NCBI RefSeq assembly: GCF_004785795.1
Contig: NZ_SRRO01000001.1
Coordinates: 1,798,001-1,862,000, forward strand
Length of the DNA stretch: 64,000 nt
Source of the DNA: Nocardioides eburneiflavus
GTDB lineage: Bacteria; Actinomycetota; Actinomycetes; Propionibacteriales; Nocardioidaceae
Reading direction: 5' to 3'
In this document: piece by piece, positions 8,530 through 17,286 of the stretch
Layout: every line of letters begins with the position of its first letter
Numbering within the stretch: position 1 is the first letter of the stretch
Program-made: the position numbers and the translations under genes
The notes under the pieces: model-generated
The model's database searches: none
Told to the model about the DNA's origin: nothing
The model's input: the letters and a program-made list of their open reading frames with translations, nothing else

Positions 8530-8828
8530 CGCACGAGACGACCCGCGAGGCGGGCGCCGCCCCGACGCTGGACCGGCCCGCGACCCACGCGACCGAGGTG
8601 GCGCTCGCCGGACTGCTGGCCGACCTGCTCGGCGGTGACCCCGGGCGCTACACCCCGGACACCGAGCTCTTCGGCAGCCTGCCCGAGCTCGACTCGCTCG
8701 CCCTCGTCGAGCTGATCACCGCGATCGAGGAGCGGTTCGACTTCGAGCTCGACGAGGACGACATCACCGCGGAGGTCTTCGGGACGGTCGAGTCGCTCGC
8801 CGCCCACGTCGACGCCTGCACCGCCTGA
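8526..8828 (+). CDS. Acyl carrier protein
   Basis: 100 aa, four-helix carrier fold. The phosphopantetheine serine is in ELDSLALVEL (near residue 58), with acidic helix II/III residues (EERFDFELDEDD) typical of carrier proteins. GAGAGAGG is 6-7 nt before ATG 8526. It sits between the PLP decarboxylase and the AMP-forming ligase, with stop and next ATG separated by a single base. A stand-alone carrier beside a decarboxylase and ligase recalls BtrI/BtrK in butirosin synthesis and the carrier of exosortase A loci. A 4'-phosphopantetheinyl transferase must act on it; none is in the window. Confidence 0.92.
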   Translation: MTHETTREAGAAPTLDRPATHATEVALAGLLADLLGGDPGRYTPDTELFGSLPELDSLALVELITAIEERFDFELDEDDITAEVFGTVESLAAHVDACTA

Positions 8829-8829
8829 C

Positions 8830-10257
8830 ATGAACGCGCTGGCCGAGCTGGTGCGCGCCTCGGCGGCGCGCGCCCCGAGGAGCGTCGTGGCGGACCCGCG
8901 CACGACCCTCCCGCTCGCCGACGCGCTGCGCGAGGCCGAGGACGTCGCCCGAGCGGTCGGACGTACGTCCTCGCGGGAGCGCCCGGTGGTGGCGGTCGTG
9001 CTGCCCGGCTCGGTGGCCGCCGTGACCCACCTGCTCGCGGCCGTGCTGGGCGACCACACGGTCTGCTTCCTCGACCCCGGGGCGGGCCCGCGGACCGAGG
9101 CGGTCCTCGACGCGCTGGACCCCGACGTGGTGGTCGACGCCAACGGGGTGCGTCCGCGCGCCACCGACGCGTCCCGGCGCGACCCGGTCGCGGCGGGCTA
9201 CGTCGCGATGTCGTCGGGGACCACCGGCGCAGGCGCCAAGGGGGTGCTGACGTCGTGGGCGTGCCTCGCCGACTTCCTGCCGCACGGCGCGCAGGCCCTG
9301 GACCTGGACGCCGCGTCGAGCTGGGCCGAGCCCACCCACCCGTCCTACGACCTCGCGCTCACCAACTGGCTGCTGGCGCTGGGCGCCGGCGCCTCGCTGC
9401 ACGTCTCGGGCTCCCTCGCGGACCGGGTGCGCCCGCTGGCCTTCCTGGCCCGGCGGGCGGCCACGCACGTACGCCTGGCTCCGGGCTACGTCGACCTCGC
9501 GGCGGCGGAGGCCGGGCGCGGGACCCCGTGCGCGGTGCGTGTGTGGGGCTCCGGCGGCGACCGGCTGACCCCGGCGCAGGCCGCCACGGTGCTCGGCCTG
9601 GGCCGCACGACCCTCGTCAACACCTACGGCACCAGCGAGACGGCCGGCTTCGCCAGCGCCGCGGCGTACGCCTCCGCCGACGAGGTGCGTGCCCGGGAGG
9701 GGTCGGTGTCCGTCGGCCGCGGCCGGGTCGGGCCCTGGCGGGTGGACCTGGTGACCGACGAGCCGGTGCCGGGCGAGCGGGAGGACGAGGTGCTCGCCAT
9801 CCACTCGCCCCACGTGGGCGGCGGCTACCTCTTCGGTGGGCACGGGCAGGACTACCCCCGGTGGGAGCCGGGCCGCGTCGTGACCGGCGACCGCGGGATC
9901 GTCGCGGACGGCGAGGTCTACTGCCTCGGCCGGGTCGGTCGACTGGTCAAGCGCAGTGCCGGCTTCGTGAACCTCGACGACGTCGACACCGCGATCCGCG
10001 ACGCGCGTGACCTCGTCACCTACACCGTCGCCACGCGCGGCGGCTCCCTGGTCACGCTCGTCGAGGGCGACGGCCACCCGCTGGCGGCGGTGCGGGAGGA
10101 CCTGGCGACCCGGGTCGCCCCCGGCGTCCTGCCGGACCGGCTCGTCCCGGTGCCGGCGCTGCCCCGGCTGGGCAACGGCAAGACCGACCAGGCCGGCGCG
10201 CTGCGGCTGGCGGAGCGGGCCCTGGGCCAGGGTCAGGGACAAGGGCTGGGGGACTGA
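8830..10257 (+). CDS. AMP-forming acyl/aminoacyl-carrier ligase
   Basis: 475 aa, ANL superfamily adenylating enzyme. The ATP P-loop motif is MSSGTTGAGAKG (about 117-128), the A5 motif is NTYGTSETAGF (about 262), the hinge-proximal TGDRG is at about 356-360, and the C-terminal GNGKTD carries the catalytic lysine. The N-terminal region is shorter than in acyl-CoA synthetases. It would adenylate a carboxylic or amino acid and load it on the adjacent carrier protein. One base separates it from the carrier stop and its own TGA overlaps the next ATG, so the genes are tightly coupled. Exosortase A loci carry a similar ligase; substrate unknown. Confidence 0.88.
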   Translation: MNALAELVRASAARAPRSVVADPRTTLPLADALREAEDVARAVGRTSSRERPVVAVVLPGSVAAVTHLLAAVLGDHTVCFLDPGAGPRTEAVLDALDPDVVVDANGVRPRATDASRRDPVAAGYVAMSSGTTGAGAKGVLTSWACLADFLPHGAQALDLDAASSWAEPTHPSYDLALTNWLLALGAGASLHVSGSLADRVRPLAFLARRAATHVRLAPGYVDLAAAEAGRGTPCAVRVWGSGGDRLTPAQAATVLGLGRTTLVNTYGTSETAGFASAAAYASADEVRAREGSVSVGRGRVGPWRVDLVTDEPVPGEREDEVLAIHSPHVGGGYLFGGHGQDYPRWEPGRVVTGDRGIVADGEVYCLGRVGRLVKRSAGFVNLDDVDTAIRDARDLVTYTVATRGGSLVTLVEGDGHPLAAVREDLATRVAPGVLPDRLVPVPALPRLGNGKTDQAGALRLAERALGQGQGQGLGD

Positions 10258-12017
10258 TGCTGCCGCCCGGTGTCCTCGCCCTCTCGCTCCGCGGTCCCGT
10301 CACCGGCACCGCGGACCAGGTGCACGCCGCGCTGGCGTCGACCGGTGCGACCGACCCGGTCCTCCACGAGGAGCCGGGCCTGCTCGTCGCGACGTGGGGT
10401 GGGCTCGAGCCCGGTCCCGACGGCTCGCTGCCGCTCAGTCGCGGACCGCGCCGGCACGAGCGCGACCTCGGCCCCGGCGAGGTCGCGGACCTCCTGGCCC
10501 GCCGCGACGTCGTGGCGCTGGCGGAGGTCATCCCACCCTTCGCCGCCTTCCGTCGACTGCCCCACGGCGAGGCGGTCGCCGTGACGGACGCCCTGGGCTT
10601 CCGGCACGTCTACCACGCCCAGTGGGCGGACCGGGCCGCCGTGAGCACGTCCGCACGCCTGCTCGCCGTGCTGGGCGGCTGCGCGCTCGACCGCGACGCG
10701 CTGGCCCTGCAGAGCCTCCTGGGCTGGCAGGTCGGCGACGTGACCCTCTTCGAGGGAGTCACCAAGCTCGCCGCAGGGACCCTGGTGTCCGTGGCCCAGG
10801 GACGGCTCACGCTCATCGGAGGACGCGCCGCCGACCCGGCGCCCATCGAGCTCGACGACGCGGTCGACACCGCCGCGTCCGTGCTGCGCGACCACCTCGC
10901 GGCGTACGTCGGCGACCACCCCGACGCGACGCTGCAGCTGACCGGCGGGCAGGACTCGCGGATCCTGCTCAGTGCCGTGCCGCCCCCGCTGCGCACCGGG
11001 CTGCAGGCCATCACGCTGCGGGTGCCCGGCTCGCCGGACGCCGACATCGCCGCCGAGATCGCGTCGCGCACCGGCCTGCGCCACCACGTCGAGGAGCTCG
11101 AGGACCTCACCGCGATGTCGCCCGCCGACGCGTTCGCGGCCTGCCTCGACGCCAGCAGGCGCCTCGAGGGGATGGCCGACCCGGTGGCGCTCGCCGGGCT
11201 GACGATCGCCGAGCGCCGCTTCGACCAGGGCCACCGGATCGCCGGGCTCGGCGGCGAGGTGGCCCGCGGCTTCTACTACCTCGGCAACCCGCGTGACACC
11301 ACGGTGAGCCGCGCGAAGGTCGCCCGCCTGACCGCGTGGCGGATGTTCGCCAACGAGGCCATCGACCCGGCGGCGCTGCGCCCCGCGGTGCGTGCGGGCG
11401 CCCGCGACGGCGCGATCGACCGCATCCACGCCCTGATGGCCGGCACCGGCAAGGAGTGGCTCGAGGCCACCGACGACTTCTACCTCTACCAGCGGATGCA
11501 GCGCTGGGCGGGCGTCACGGACACGGCGGTGTGCCTGGACCGCTCCGTGGTCAACCCGATGCTCGACGACCGGTTCATCTCGGTCGCGCAGGCGATGTCG
11601 CCCGCGAGCAAGCGGGGGTCGCGCTTCCTCGGTCGCCTCCAGATGGCGCTGGACCCCGGGCTCGGCCGGATGCCGCTCGACGGCCGTCCGCCGCCGGCGG
11701 CGTACGCCGACCCCAGTGTGCTCAACCGCGCCCGCGCCGCGGAGACGCTGGCCCGGAAGGCGGTGCGCAAGGCACGCCAGCGACTGGGCCACAGCACGCG
11801 TCCGCCCGCCGGCGGAGCCGTCCTCGCCGCGAAGGTGGTCGAGCACTGGCGCCACGAGCCGGAGCTGCTGCGGGCGGCGCTGGTCCACGACGTCCTCGAC
11901 GAGGCCTGGGTCGACCAGGTCGTGGGCGGCACGGTCAGCCCGGCCCCCGGCACCGTCGCGTTCGCGCTCAACCTGGTGGCCCTCGGCGTCGAGCACGCCG
12001 GCGCCACGACCCGCTGA
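10257..12017 (+). CDS. Asparagine-synthase-like amide ligase lacking the glutaminase cysteine
   Basis: 586 aa, aligned with class B asparagine synthetases. The N-terminal domain begins MLPPGVLALS with no Cys2, so glutamine hydrolysis is not expected. The C-terminal synthetase domain keeps the PP-loop in the form LTGGQDSR (about residues 227-234) and the acceptor-side LGGEVARGFYY region (about 328), so ATP-dependent acyl adenylation may be retained. Beta-lactam synthetase, carbapenam synthetase and lasso cyclases share this combination of lost Cys and retained PP-loop, making amide bond formation with a non-ammonia amine plausible. It ends the carrier-protein operon (TGATG overlap at its start). 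Confidence 0.75.
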   Translation: MLPPGVLALSLRGPVTGTADQVHAALASTGATDPVLHEEPGLLVATWGGLEPGPDGSLPLSRGPRRHERDLGPGEVADLLARRDVVALAEVIPPFAAFRRLPHGEAVAVTDALGFRHVYHAQWADRAAVSTSARLLAVLGGCALDRDALALQSLLGWQVGDVTLFEGVTKLAAGTLVSVAQGRLTLIGGRAADPAPIELDDAVDTAASVLRDHLAAYVGDHPDATLQLTGGQDSRILLSAVPPPLRTGLQAITLRVPGSPDADIAAEIASRTGLRHHVEELEDLTAMSPADAFAACLDASRRLEGMADPVALAGLTIAERRFDQGHRIAGLGGEVARGFYYLGNPRDTTVSRAKVARLTAWRMFANEAIDPAALRPAVRAGARDGAIDRIHALMAGTGKEWLEATDDFYLYQRMQRWAGVTDTAVCLDRSVVNPMLDDRFISVAQAMSPASKRGSRFLGRLQMALDPGLGRMPLDGRPPPAAYADPSVLNRARAAETLARKAVRKARQRLGHSTRPPAGGAVLAAKVVEHWRHEPELLRAALVHDVLDEAWVDQVVGGTVSPAPGTVAFALNLVALGVEHAGATTR

Positions 12018-12076
12018 CCGGGCCCGTCCGTCAGCCGCCCAGCCGGACTGCCGGTCTGCGGTCTCCCGGTCGGGGG

Positions 12077-13618
12077 TCAGTACGCCCCGCGCCGCGACAC
12101 GACTGCCCGCAGCGTGCGGACCATGATCGCCAGGTCCAGTCCGAGCGACCAGTTGTCGACGTAGCGCACGTCGAGGCGCACCGACTCGGCCCACGACAGG
12201 TCCGAGCGGCCCGACACCTGCCACAGCCCGGTCATGCCGGGCTTGACGACCAGGCGGCGCCGCGGGTCCACGTCGTAGCGTGCGACCTCGTCCGGCAGCG
12301 CGGGGCGCGGGCCGACGAGCGACATCTCGCCGCGCACCACGTTGAGCAGCTGGGGCAACTCGTCGAGGCTGGTGCGGCGCAGCCAGCGACCGACCCGGGT
12401 GACCCGCGGGTCGTGCTGGATCTTGAACAGCACGCCGTCGGCCTCGTTGCGCGCGACCAGGTGGGTGCGCTCGTCATCGGCCGTGGTCGACATCGAGCGG
12501 AACTTGTACATCGTGAACAGCCGGCCGTCGCGCCCCACGCGCTGCTGGCGGTAGATCGCCGGGCCGGGGGAGTCGAGGCGGACCAGGAGCGCCACGGTGA
12601 GCACGAGGGGGAGCAGCAGCACTGCCCCCAGAGTCGCGGAGACCCGCTCCACGACCTCCTTGACCCAGCGCCGCGGGCCCCGGAGCGCGGCGGGGACGAC
12701 GTGCACGAGGTTGAGCCCGCCCGAGGCGAGCACGCGGGCCCGGGCGGGGGCGACGTCGATGAGGCCGGTGCCGACGCAGAGCTCGGCTCCGACGGCGGCG
12801 ACGGCCCAGTGCAGCCGACGGACCTCGACGGCGCCCAGCCGTGCTCCCGGCAGCACCACGACGGCGTCCGCGTGGTGGCCGTGCGCCACCTCGGCCGCGG
12901 CCACGAGCCCGACGTACGTCGGCAGGTCGCCCAGCGGGACCTTGGACGGCCGGGTCAGGCACGCGGCGACCACCTCGTGGCGGTCGGCCGCCTCGAGCTC
13001 CAGCATCGCCTCGCGGACGTCGCGCGGCCGGCCCGCGAGGACCAACCGGGGTCGGTGGCCCCGCGTGAGGACCAAGGCGTGCGCAGCACTCGTCGCGGCG
13101 AGGACCGCGACCAGCTGCGCGAGCACCAGGGGGTCGCCCAGGGGGCCGGCGGTGGCGCCGAGCCACGGAGCGAGCGCGAGCACGAGCACGCAGGTGCGGA
13201 CGCCGGTCCAGGCTGCCGACCAGGCGCGCCGGGTGCGGGTCTCACCCAGCGACCTCCGGCGGTAGTGCCCGGCGGCCAGGAGCAGGAGCGGCCACGCGGT
13301 GGCCGCCGCGACCGCGAGCTCGAGCTCGAGCGTCTCGAGGGCGAGACCGGTGGTCGCCGCCGCGGCCAGGGCGAGGACGAGGTCGACGCCCACCACGGAC
13401 CAGGTGCGCTGCGCCTGCCGGCGCCCGAGCTCCGCGGCCGGTACGGCCGGCGCCTGGTGGGTGATCTGCTCGGCGGTCCGGTCGGCGGCCTGGCCCGGTC
13501 CGGTGGGGGTGGGCGTGGCGTCCGAGGGTGGCTGTGGCTCGGTCTCGCGGGGCCGGGGCACGGTGGGGACCAGAGGCGCACCGTCGAGCGGGATGGTGCG
13601 GACCGTGGTCTGCGTCAT
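12077..13618 (-). CDS. Exopolysaccharide polyprenyl glycosylphosphotransferase (WbaP/ExoY type)
   Basis: 513 aa. Several hydrophobic helices occupy about residues 75-190, a nucleotide-binding-like segment follows, and the C-terminal bacterial sugar transferase domain spans about 300-513, with a membrane helix, DSPGPAIYRQQRVG, FTMYKFRSM, RRTSLDELPQLLNV, MSLVGPRPALP and KPGMTGLWQVSGRS, all hallmarks of the family. It transfers a sugar-1-phosphate from a nucleotide sugar to undecaprenyl phosphate, the first committed membrane step of polysaccharide repeat synthesis. ATG 13618 follows GAGGGACG; upstream in-frame codons lack family similarity. It is convergent with the asparagine-synthase-like gene (59-bp gap). 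Confidence 0.92.
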   Translation of the reverse strand: MTQTTVRTIPLDGAPLVPTVPRPRETEPQPPSDATPTPTGPGQAADRTAEQITHQAPAVPAAELGRRQAQRTWSVVGVDLVLALAAAATTGLALETLELELAVAAATAWPLLLLAAGHYRRRSLGETRTRRAWSAAWTGVRTCVLVLALAPWLGATAGPLGDPLVLAQLVAVLAATSAAHALVLTRGHRPRLVLAGRPRDVREAMLELEAADRHEVVAACLTRPSKVPLGDLPTYVGLVAAAEVAHGHHADAVVVLPGARLGAVEVRRLHWAVAAVGAELCVGTGLIDVAPARARVLASGGLNLVHVVPAALRGPRRWVKEVVERVSATLGAVLLLPLVLTVALLVRLDSPGPAIYRQQRVGRDGRLFTMYKFRSMSTTADDERTHLVARNEADGVLFKIQHDPRVTRVGRWLRRTSLDELPQLLNVVRGEMSLVGPRPALPDEVARYDVDPRRRLVVKPGMTGLWQVSGRSDLSWAESVRLDVRYVDNWSLGLDLAIMVRTLRAVVSRRGAY

Positions 13619-13673
13619 CGTCCCTCGCTCTCGGCTTCGCGCGTCGGTGGAAGGCCCCCCGACCGTGCTTCGG

Positions 13674-13745
13674 AGCCTAGGAACGCGGCCGTCCGGCAGC
13701 ATGCCCTGAATCGGCGAAAGCCGTGCAGGTCCCAGATACCCACTC
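13674..13745 (-). promoter_or_regulatory. Candidate promoter region of the sugar transferase gene
   Basis: On the minus strand TAGGCT at 13679-13674 is a -10 candidate about 55 nt before the ATG. TTCAGGGCAT (13710-13701) and TGGGTAT (13742-13736) lie upstream and weakly resemble the CTTGGGG/CTTGGGTAT motifs before the GT4 and cassette promoters, but at different spacing. Confidence 0.3.
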
Positions 13746-13895
13746 GGAGGGATGGGCCGCACCGGCACCCGGGTCTACTCTCGAAGAGGTGCACCACGCT
13801 GGTTCGCGACGCTCATTCTTCCAGCGATGGTCTGTGTGACCGAGCGGATGGCGAGCGGCCCCACACCTCGCCACGGACGACGAAGCGCACCAGCG

Positions 13896-13929
13896 GCGGC
13901 GGTCGAGGTTCCCCCTCCTCGACCGCCGC
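13896..13929 (-). terminator. Rho-independent-like terminator after the degenerate asparagine synthase
   Basis: A perfect 13-bp stem (13896-13908 with 13917-13929) and an 8-nt loop lie just downstream of the gene ending at 13936. There is no long T tract, as is usual in high-GC actinobacteria. It sits inside the 317-bp gap 13619-13935, whose other content is the sugar transferase promoter region. Confidence 0.6.
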
Positions 13930-13935
13930 GGCACG

Positions 13936-15762
13936 TCAGGACAGGCGTGCCGCGCCCGCCACTGCCGGGGGCATCGCCCCGCGCTGTCGCGGCACGCTCG
14001 GGGTGTCGGCGAAGAAGGACTCGTGCCACACCTCGAGCGCCATGAGCGCCCAGATCCGGTCCTGCTCGTGACCGCCGTGCTCGTGCCTCAGCAGCAGGTC
14101 GCGCACCAGCGACTGGTCGAGGGTCTGGGCGATCCACGACCCGGATCCGGTGAGGCGTTGCCGGACGGCGTCGCGCATCCCGGCGTACCACCACGAGCCG
14201 GCTCCGGGCTCCGGCACGCGGCGCTCGATGACCTCCTCGGGCAGCAGCGGTCGGGCCGCCTCACGGAGCACCCAGGTGGTGCATCCCGCCCGTACCTTGA
14301 CCGAGGTCGGCAGCCGGAACGCCAGCTCGACGAGGTGGTGGTCGAGCAGGGGCAGGCGCACCTCGAGCGACGCGGCGCTCGACATCCGGTCCAGCCGCTC
14401 GAGGACGTCGTCGGGCAGGGTGTGGCGCAGGTCGTGGCGCAGCATGCGGTCGACCGGGTCGGCGCCGACCGTCGCGCTCGAGCGCCGGTCCCGCGGAGGG
14501 GACTGGCCGAGGAGGCGCCGGCGCTCGGGAGCGGAGAAGGTGGCACCCAGTCGCCGCTCGACCCGGCGGCCGAGGCCCGACCGGAGGGGCGCGGGCAGGC
14601 CGGGCAGTCCGTACGAGCGCTCCGCTACGCCGGCCAGGCGGTAGCGCTGGTGCCCGCCGAAGAGCTCGTCGGCCCCCTGCGCGCACAGGATCGCGGGCAC
14701 GTGCTCGCCGGCAGCGCGGGCGAGGACGTGGGCGGCGAGGTCCGCCGGGTCGGAGAGGGGGGCGTCGCGGTGCCAGGTCAGGGGACCCCAGAGCTCGTCG
14801 AGATCGGCGTGGCCCAGGTGCACGTCGTGGTGGCGGGTGCCCAGCAGGCCGCTGAGCCTCCCGGTCCTCGCCAGCTCGTGGGGCGCGTCGTCGCCATAGG
14901 CCAGGGAGAAGGTGTGCACCGCCTCGTCGCCGCGCAGCTGCTGGGCCTGCGCGGCGAGCAGGCTGCTGGCAAGTCCCCCGGCGAGGTTGATGCCGACAGG
15001 CGCGTCGGGGTCGAGCGAGGCGCGCACGGCCTCGCGCACGCCGTCGCGCACGGCCTCGATGGCGTCGTCCGGAGTCCAGGTCCCGTCCGGGTCGGCCTCG
15101 GGCGGCGACCAGTAGGCCGTCTCCTCCAGGTGACCGCCCGGCATGATCGACACGCGGTGCGCGGGCCGTACCTTCTTGACCCCCTCGAAGAGGGTGTCGG
15201 GCGCGGGCACGGTGCGGTGCGCGAGGTACGCGTCGAGGCTGCGGTGGTCGACGCCGGGGCGCGGCCCGAGCACCAGCAGCGCCTTGACCTCGGAGGCGAA
15301 GGCGATGCCGCCGGGGACGTGGCGGTAGTGCAGCGGCTGGACGCCGATCCGGTCCCGGACCAGGTGCGTGGTGTCGGTGCGGAGGTCGTGCGCGACGAGG
15401 GCGAACTGGCCCGTGAGCCGCTCCACGAAGCTGATGCCCTCCAGCGCGAGCCCGGCCACGACCAGCTCGGCGTCGTCCCGGCTGCGGAACGGGTGGTCGA
15501 GGTGGGCGCGGAGGGTGGCGTGGTTGCGGATGGCACCGTCGAGCGCCACCACCCATCGTCCGTCGACCGACCGCGCCGGCTGCGGGAAGCTGACGTCAGC
15601 GGCGACGGACCGGGACCGGGCCAGGCCGACGTCCGGGCCCCACCACACGTCCGCCCCGCCGCCGCCCCGGTGGTCCTGCGCGGCGGCCATCTCGTCGAGG
15701 ACCTCGCGGGTGAGGGCGCCGGGCGAGAAGGCGCGGATGCCGCTCACGCCCGCGCCGGTCAT
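13936..15762 (-). CDS. Degenerate asparagine-synthase-family protein (Cys and PP-loop Asp both lost)
   Basis: 608 aa, full-length class B asparagine synthetase architecture. The N-terminal MCGI hallmark is replaced by VSGI (residues 6-9 from the ATG), so the nucleophile cysteine is a serine preceded by five extra residues. The PP-loop SGGLDSS reads AGGLASS (about residues 263-269), losing the aspartate. Other landmarks remain: CAQGADELFGG and SLEVRLPLLDHH. ATG 15762 overlaps the response-regulator stop (ATGA), with GGAGG 8 nt upstream; GTG 15747 would start exactly at VSGI and could expose an N-terminal serine. It may be a regulatory or partner subunit of the other asparagine-synthase-like protein, or an enzyme with altered chemistry. 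Confidence 0.8.
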   Translation of the reverse strand: MTGAGVSGIRAFSPGALTREVLDEMAAAQDHRGGGGADVWWGPDVGLARSRSVAADVSFPQPARSVDGRWVVALDGAIRNHATLRAHLDHPFRSRDDAELVVAGLALEGISFVERLTGQFALVAHDLRTDTTHLVRDRIGVQPLHYRHVPGGIAFASEVKALLVLGPRPGVDHRSLDAYLAHRTVPAPDTLFEGVKKVRPAHRVSIMPGGHLEETAYWSPPEADPDGTWTPDDAIEAVRDGVREAVRASLDPDAPVGINLAGGLASSLLAAQAQQLRGDEAVHTFSLAYGDDAPHELARTGRLSGLLGTRHHDVHLGHADLDELWGPLTWHRDAPLSDPADLAAHVLARAAGEHVPAILCAQGADELFGGHQRYRLAGVAERSYGLPGLPAPLRSGLGRRVERRLGATFSAPERRRLLGQSPPRDRRSSATVGADPVDRMLRHDLRHTLPDDVLERLDRMSSAASLEVRLPLLDHHLVELAFRLPTSVKVRAGCTTWVLREAARPLLPEEVIERRVPEPGAGSWWYAGMRDAVRQRLTGSGSWIAQTLDQSLVRDLLLRHEHGGHEQDRIWALMALEVWHESFFADTPSVPRQRGAMPPAVAGAARLS

Positions 15763-16442
15763 GCGCCCAGCCTCCAGCCGATCTGGTTGGCCATGCCCAC
15801 CGCGGCGAGCTGGGAGGACACCTCGAGCTTGTTGAGGATCGACTTCACCTGGGTGCGCACGGTGGCCTCCGACACCACGCTGTCCTGCGAGATGGCGCGC
15901 ACCGTGCGGCCCTCGATGAGGGCCTCGAGGACCTGGCGCTCGCGCGGGGTCAGCCGGTCGAGGCGGCGTCGGATGTCGTCGTCGACGCGACTCTGGTGCG
16001 ACCACGCGTCGAGCAGCGACTCGAGCTCCTCGCGCGTCGTCACCGGCAGGCCCTGGTGGAGCCGGCGGACCGTGGACAGCGCCTGCTGCAGCGCCCCGCT
16101 CTTGGTCAGCACCTTGCGTGCGCCGAGCCGCATGCACTCACCCCAGCGGCCGAGCTCCTGCGACGCCGTCACGACCACCACGTTGACGTGGGCGTGGGCC
16201 AGCGGGGAGATCAGGTTGACGCCGTCGCCGAAGCGCCCGAGGTCGAGGTCGAGGATCACCGTGCGCGGGTTTGCGCGCAGCGCCAACGACCGCAGCGTGG
16301 CCATCGACCCGCCCTCATCCGGGAGCTCGAGCCGGCGTACGTCGTAGCCCTCGAGCGAGAGAGCGAGCTCCAGCGACTCGGCGAAGAGGACGTGGTCGTC
16401 GATGATCAGGACACGGTGGTCGGCCCTAGTAAGTCCATGCAC
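15759..16442 (-). CDS. NarL/LuxR-type response regulator
   Basis: 227 aa. The receiver domain (residues about 10-125) has the acidic pair IIDDH, the phospho-acceptor in VILDLDLG (about 60), TAS near 92 and the conserved lysine in LTKSG (about 114). The LuxR helix-turn-helix (about 160-220) reads LTPRERQVLEALIEG, then SEATVRTQVKSILNKL. GTG 16442 overlaps the kinase 3' end by 17 nt, so kinase and regulator are co-translated, and the regulator stop overlaps the degenerate asparagine-synthase start. It most likely controls the surrounding polysaccharide genes; the motifs near 2708 and 6253 are candidate targets. Confidence 0.9.
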   Translation of the reverse strand: MHGLTRADHRVLIIDDHVLFAESLELALSLEGYDVRRLELPDEGGSMATLRSLALRANPRTVILDLDLGRFGDGVNLISPLAHAHVNVVVVTASQELGRWGECMRLGARKVLTKSGALQQALSTVRRLHQGLPVTTREELESLLDAWSHQSRVDDDIRRRLDRLTPRERQVLEALIEGRTVRAISQDSVVSEATVRTQVKSILNKLEVSSQLAAVGMANQIGWRLGA

Positions 16443-17286
16443 GACGGCTCCCCGGAGGTACGTCGTCCACGGGCCGGCGGGCGGCCGGCAGCGTGATGAC
16501 GAACGACGAGCCGGTGCCCTCGTGCTCGGCGAGCCGCAGCGACCCGCCGTCCTCGACCATCAGCCGCTGGGCCAGGTTGAGCCCGATGCCCTCGCCCGGC
16601 GAGTCCTCGCCGCGCAGGCCCCAGTCGAAGATCCGGTCGCGCTGCTCCGGCGGGATCCCGCGACCCTCGTCGCTGACCCGGATGTCGACCGTCTCCTCGT
16701 CGCGCCGGACCACCTCGACGACACTGTGGTCCACGCCGCCGTGCGTGGCCGCGTTGTCGACGAGGATGTTGAGCACCTCGGCCAGCGCGTCGTAGCGGCC
16801 CTGGACGACGTCGCCGGCGCCCCGCACCTCGACGTGGCGGCCCTTGAGCCGCTGGAGCTCCAGGATGGGCTCGAGCGCCTCGTCGAGGTCGATCTCGGAC
16901 GCCTGGCCCATGCGACCCGACAGCAGGCGGTCCATCCGGTCGAGCTCACGCCGCATCGACTCCCACAGACGCTGCCGGGCCTCCGGCGGGACGTCGGGGT
17001 TGTCGAGCATCGCCGAGCCCGAGACGAGCCCGGCCATCGTGCTCCGCAGCTCGTGCAGCAGCTCGCGCTGCTCCCTGGTCGCGCTGCCCTGCGGCGGCAG
17101 CACCTCGTGGCGGACCTCGTGGCGGACCTCGTGGTCGTGCTCGCCGCGCCTGGCCCCCCAGGTGAGGTGTGGTCGGACGGCGCCGGCGCTGGCGAGCGCC
17201 CGTCCGAGGAGTGCCCGACCGACGATCCCGGTCGTGGCTCGCGGTGCCGTCCACCTGGCCCGCGCACTGACGGTTGAACTGAGCAT
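16426..17286 (-). CDS. Soluble sensor histidine kinase
   Basis: 286 aa. There is no membrane helix and no recognisable PAS/GAF domain; the first 60 residues are basic and include a tandem HEVR repeat (12-bp DNA repeat near 17104-17139). The phospho-accepting histidine is in LLHELRSTMAGL (about 77-88). The ATPase domain has the N box NILVDNAATHG (about 171-181), G1 DEGRGIP and G2 GEGIGLNLAQRL. ATG 17286 follows a GGGGGAG ribosome site. It overlaps the response regulator and heads a three-gene operon ending in the degenerate asparagine synthase. Its signal must be cytoplasmic or come from a partner protein. Confidence 0.88.
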   Translation of the reverse strand: MLSSTVSARARWTAPRATTGIVGRALLGRALASAGAVRPHLTWGARRGEHDHEVRHEVRHEVLPPQGSATREQRELLHELRSTMAGLVSGSAMLDNPDVPPEARQRLWESMRRELDRMDRLLSGRMGQASEIDLDEALEPILELQRLKGRHVEVRGAGDVVQGRYDALAEVLNILVDNAATHGGVDHSVVEVVRRDEETVDIRVSDEGRGIPPEQRDRIFDWGLRGEDSPGEGIGLNLAQRLMVEDGGSLRLAEHEGTGSSFVITLPAARRPVDDVPPGSRRAWTY

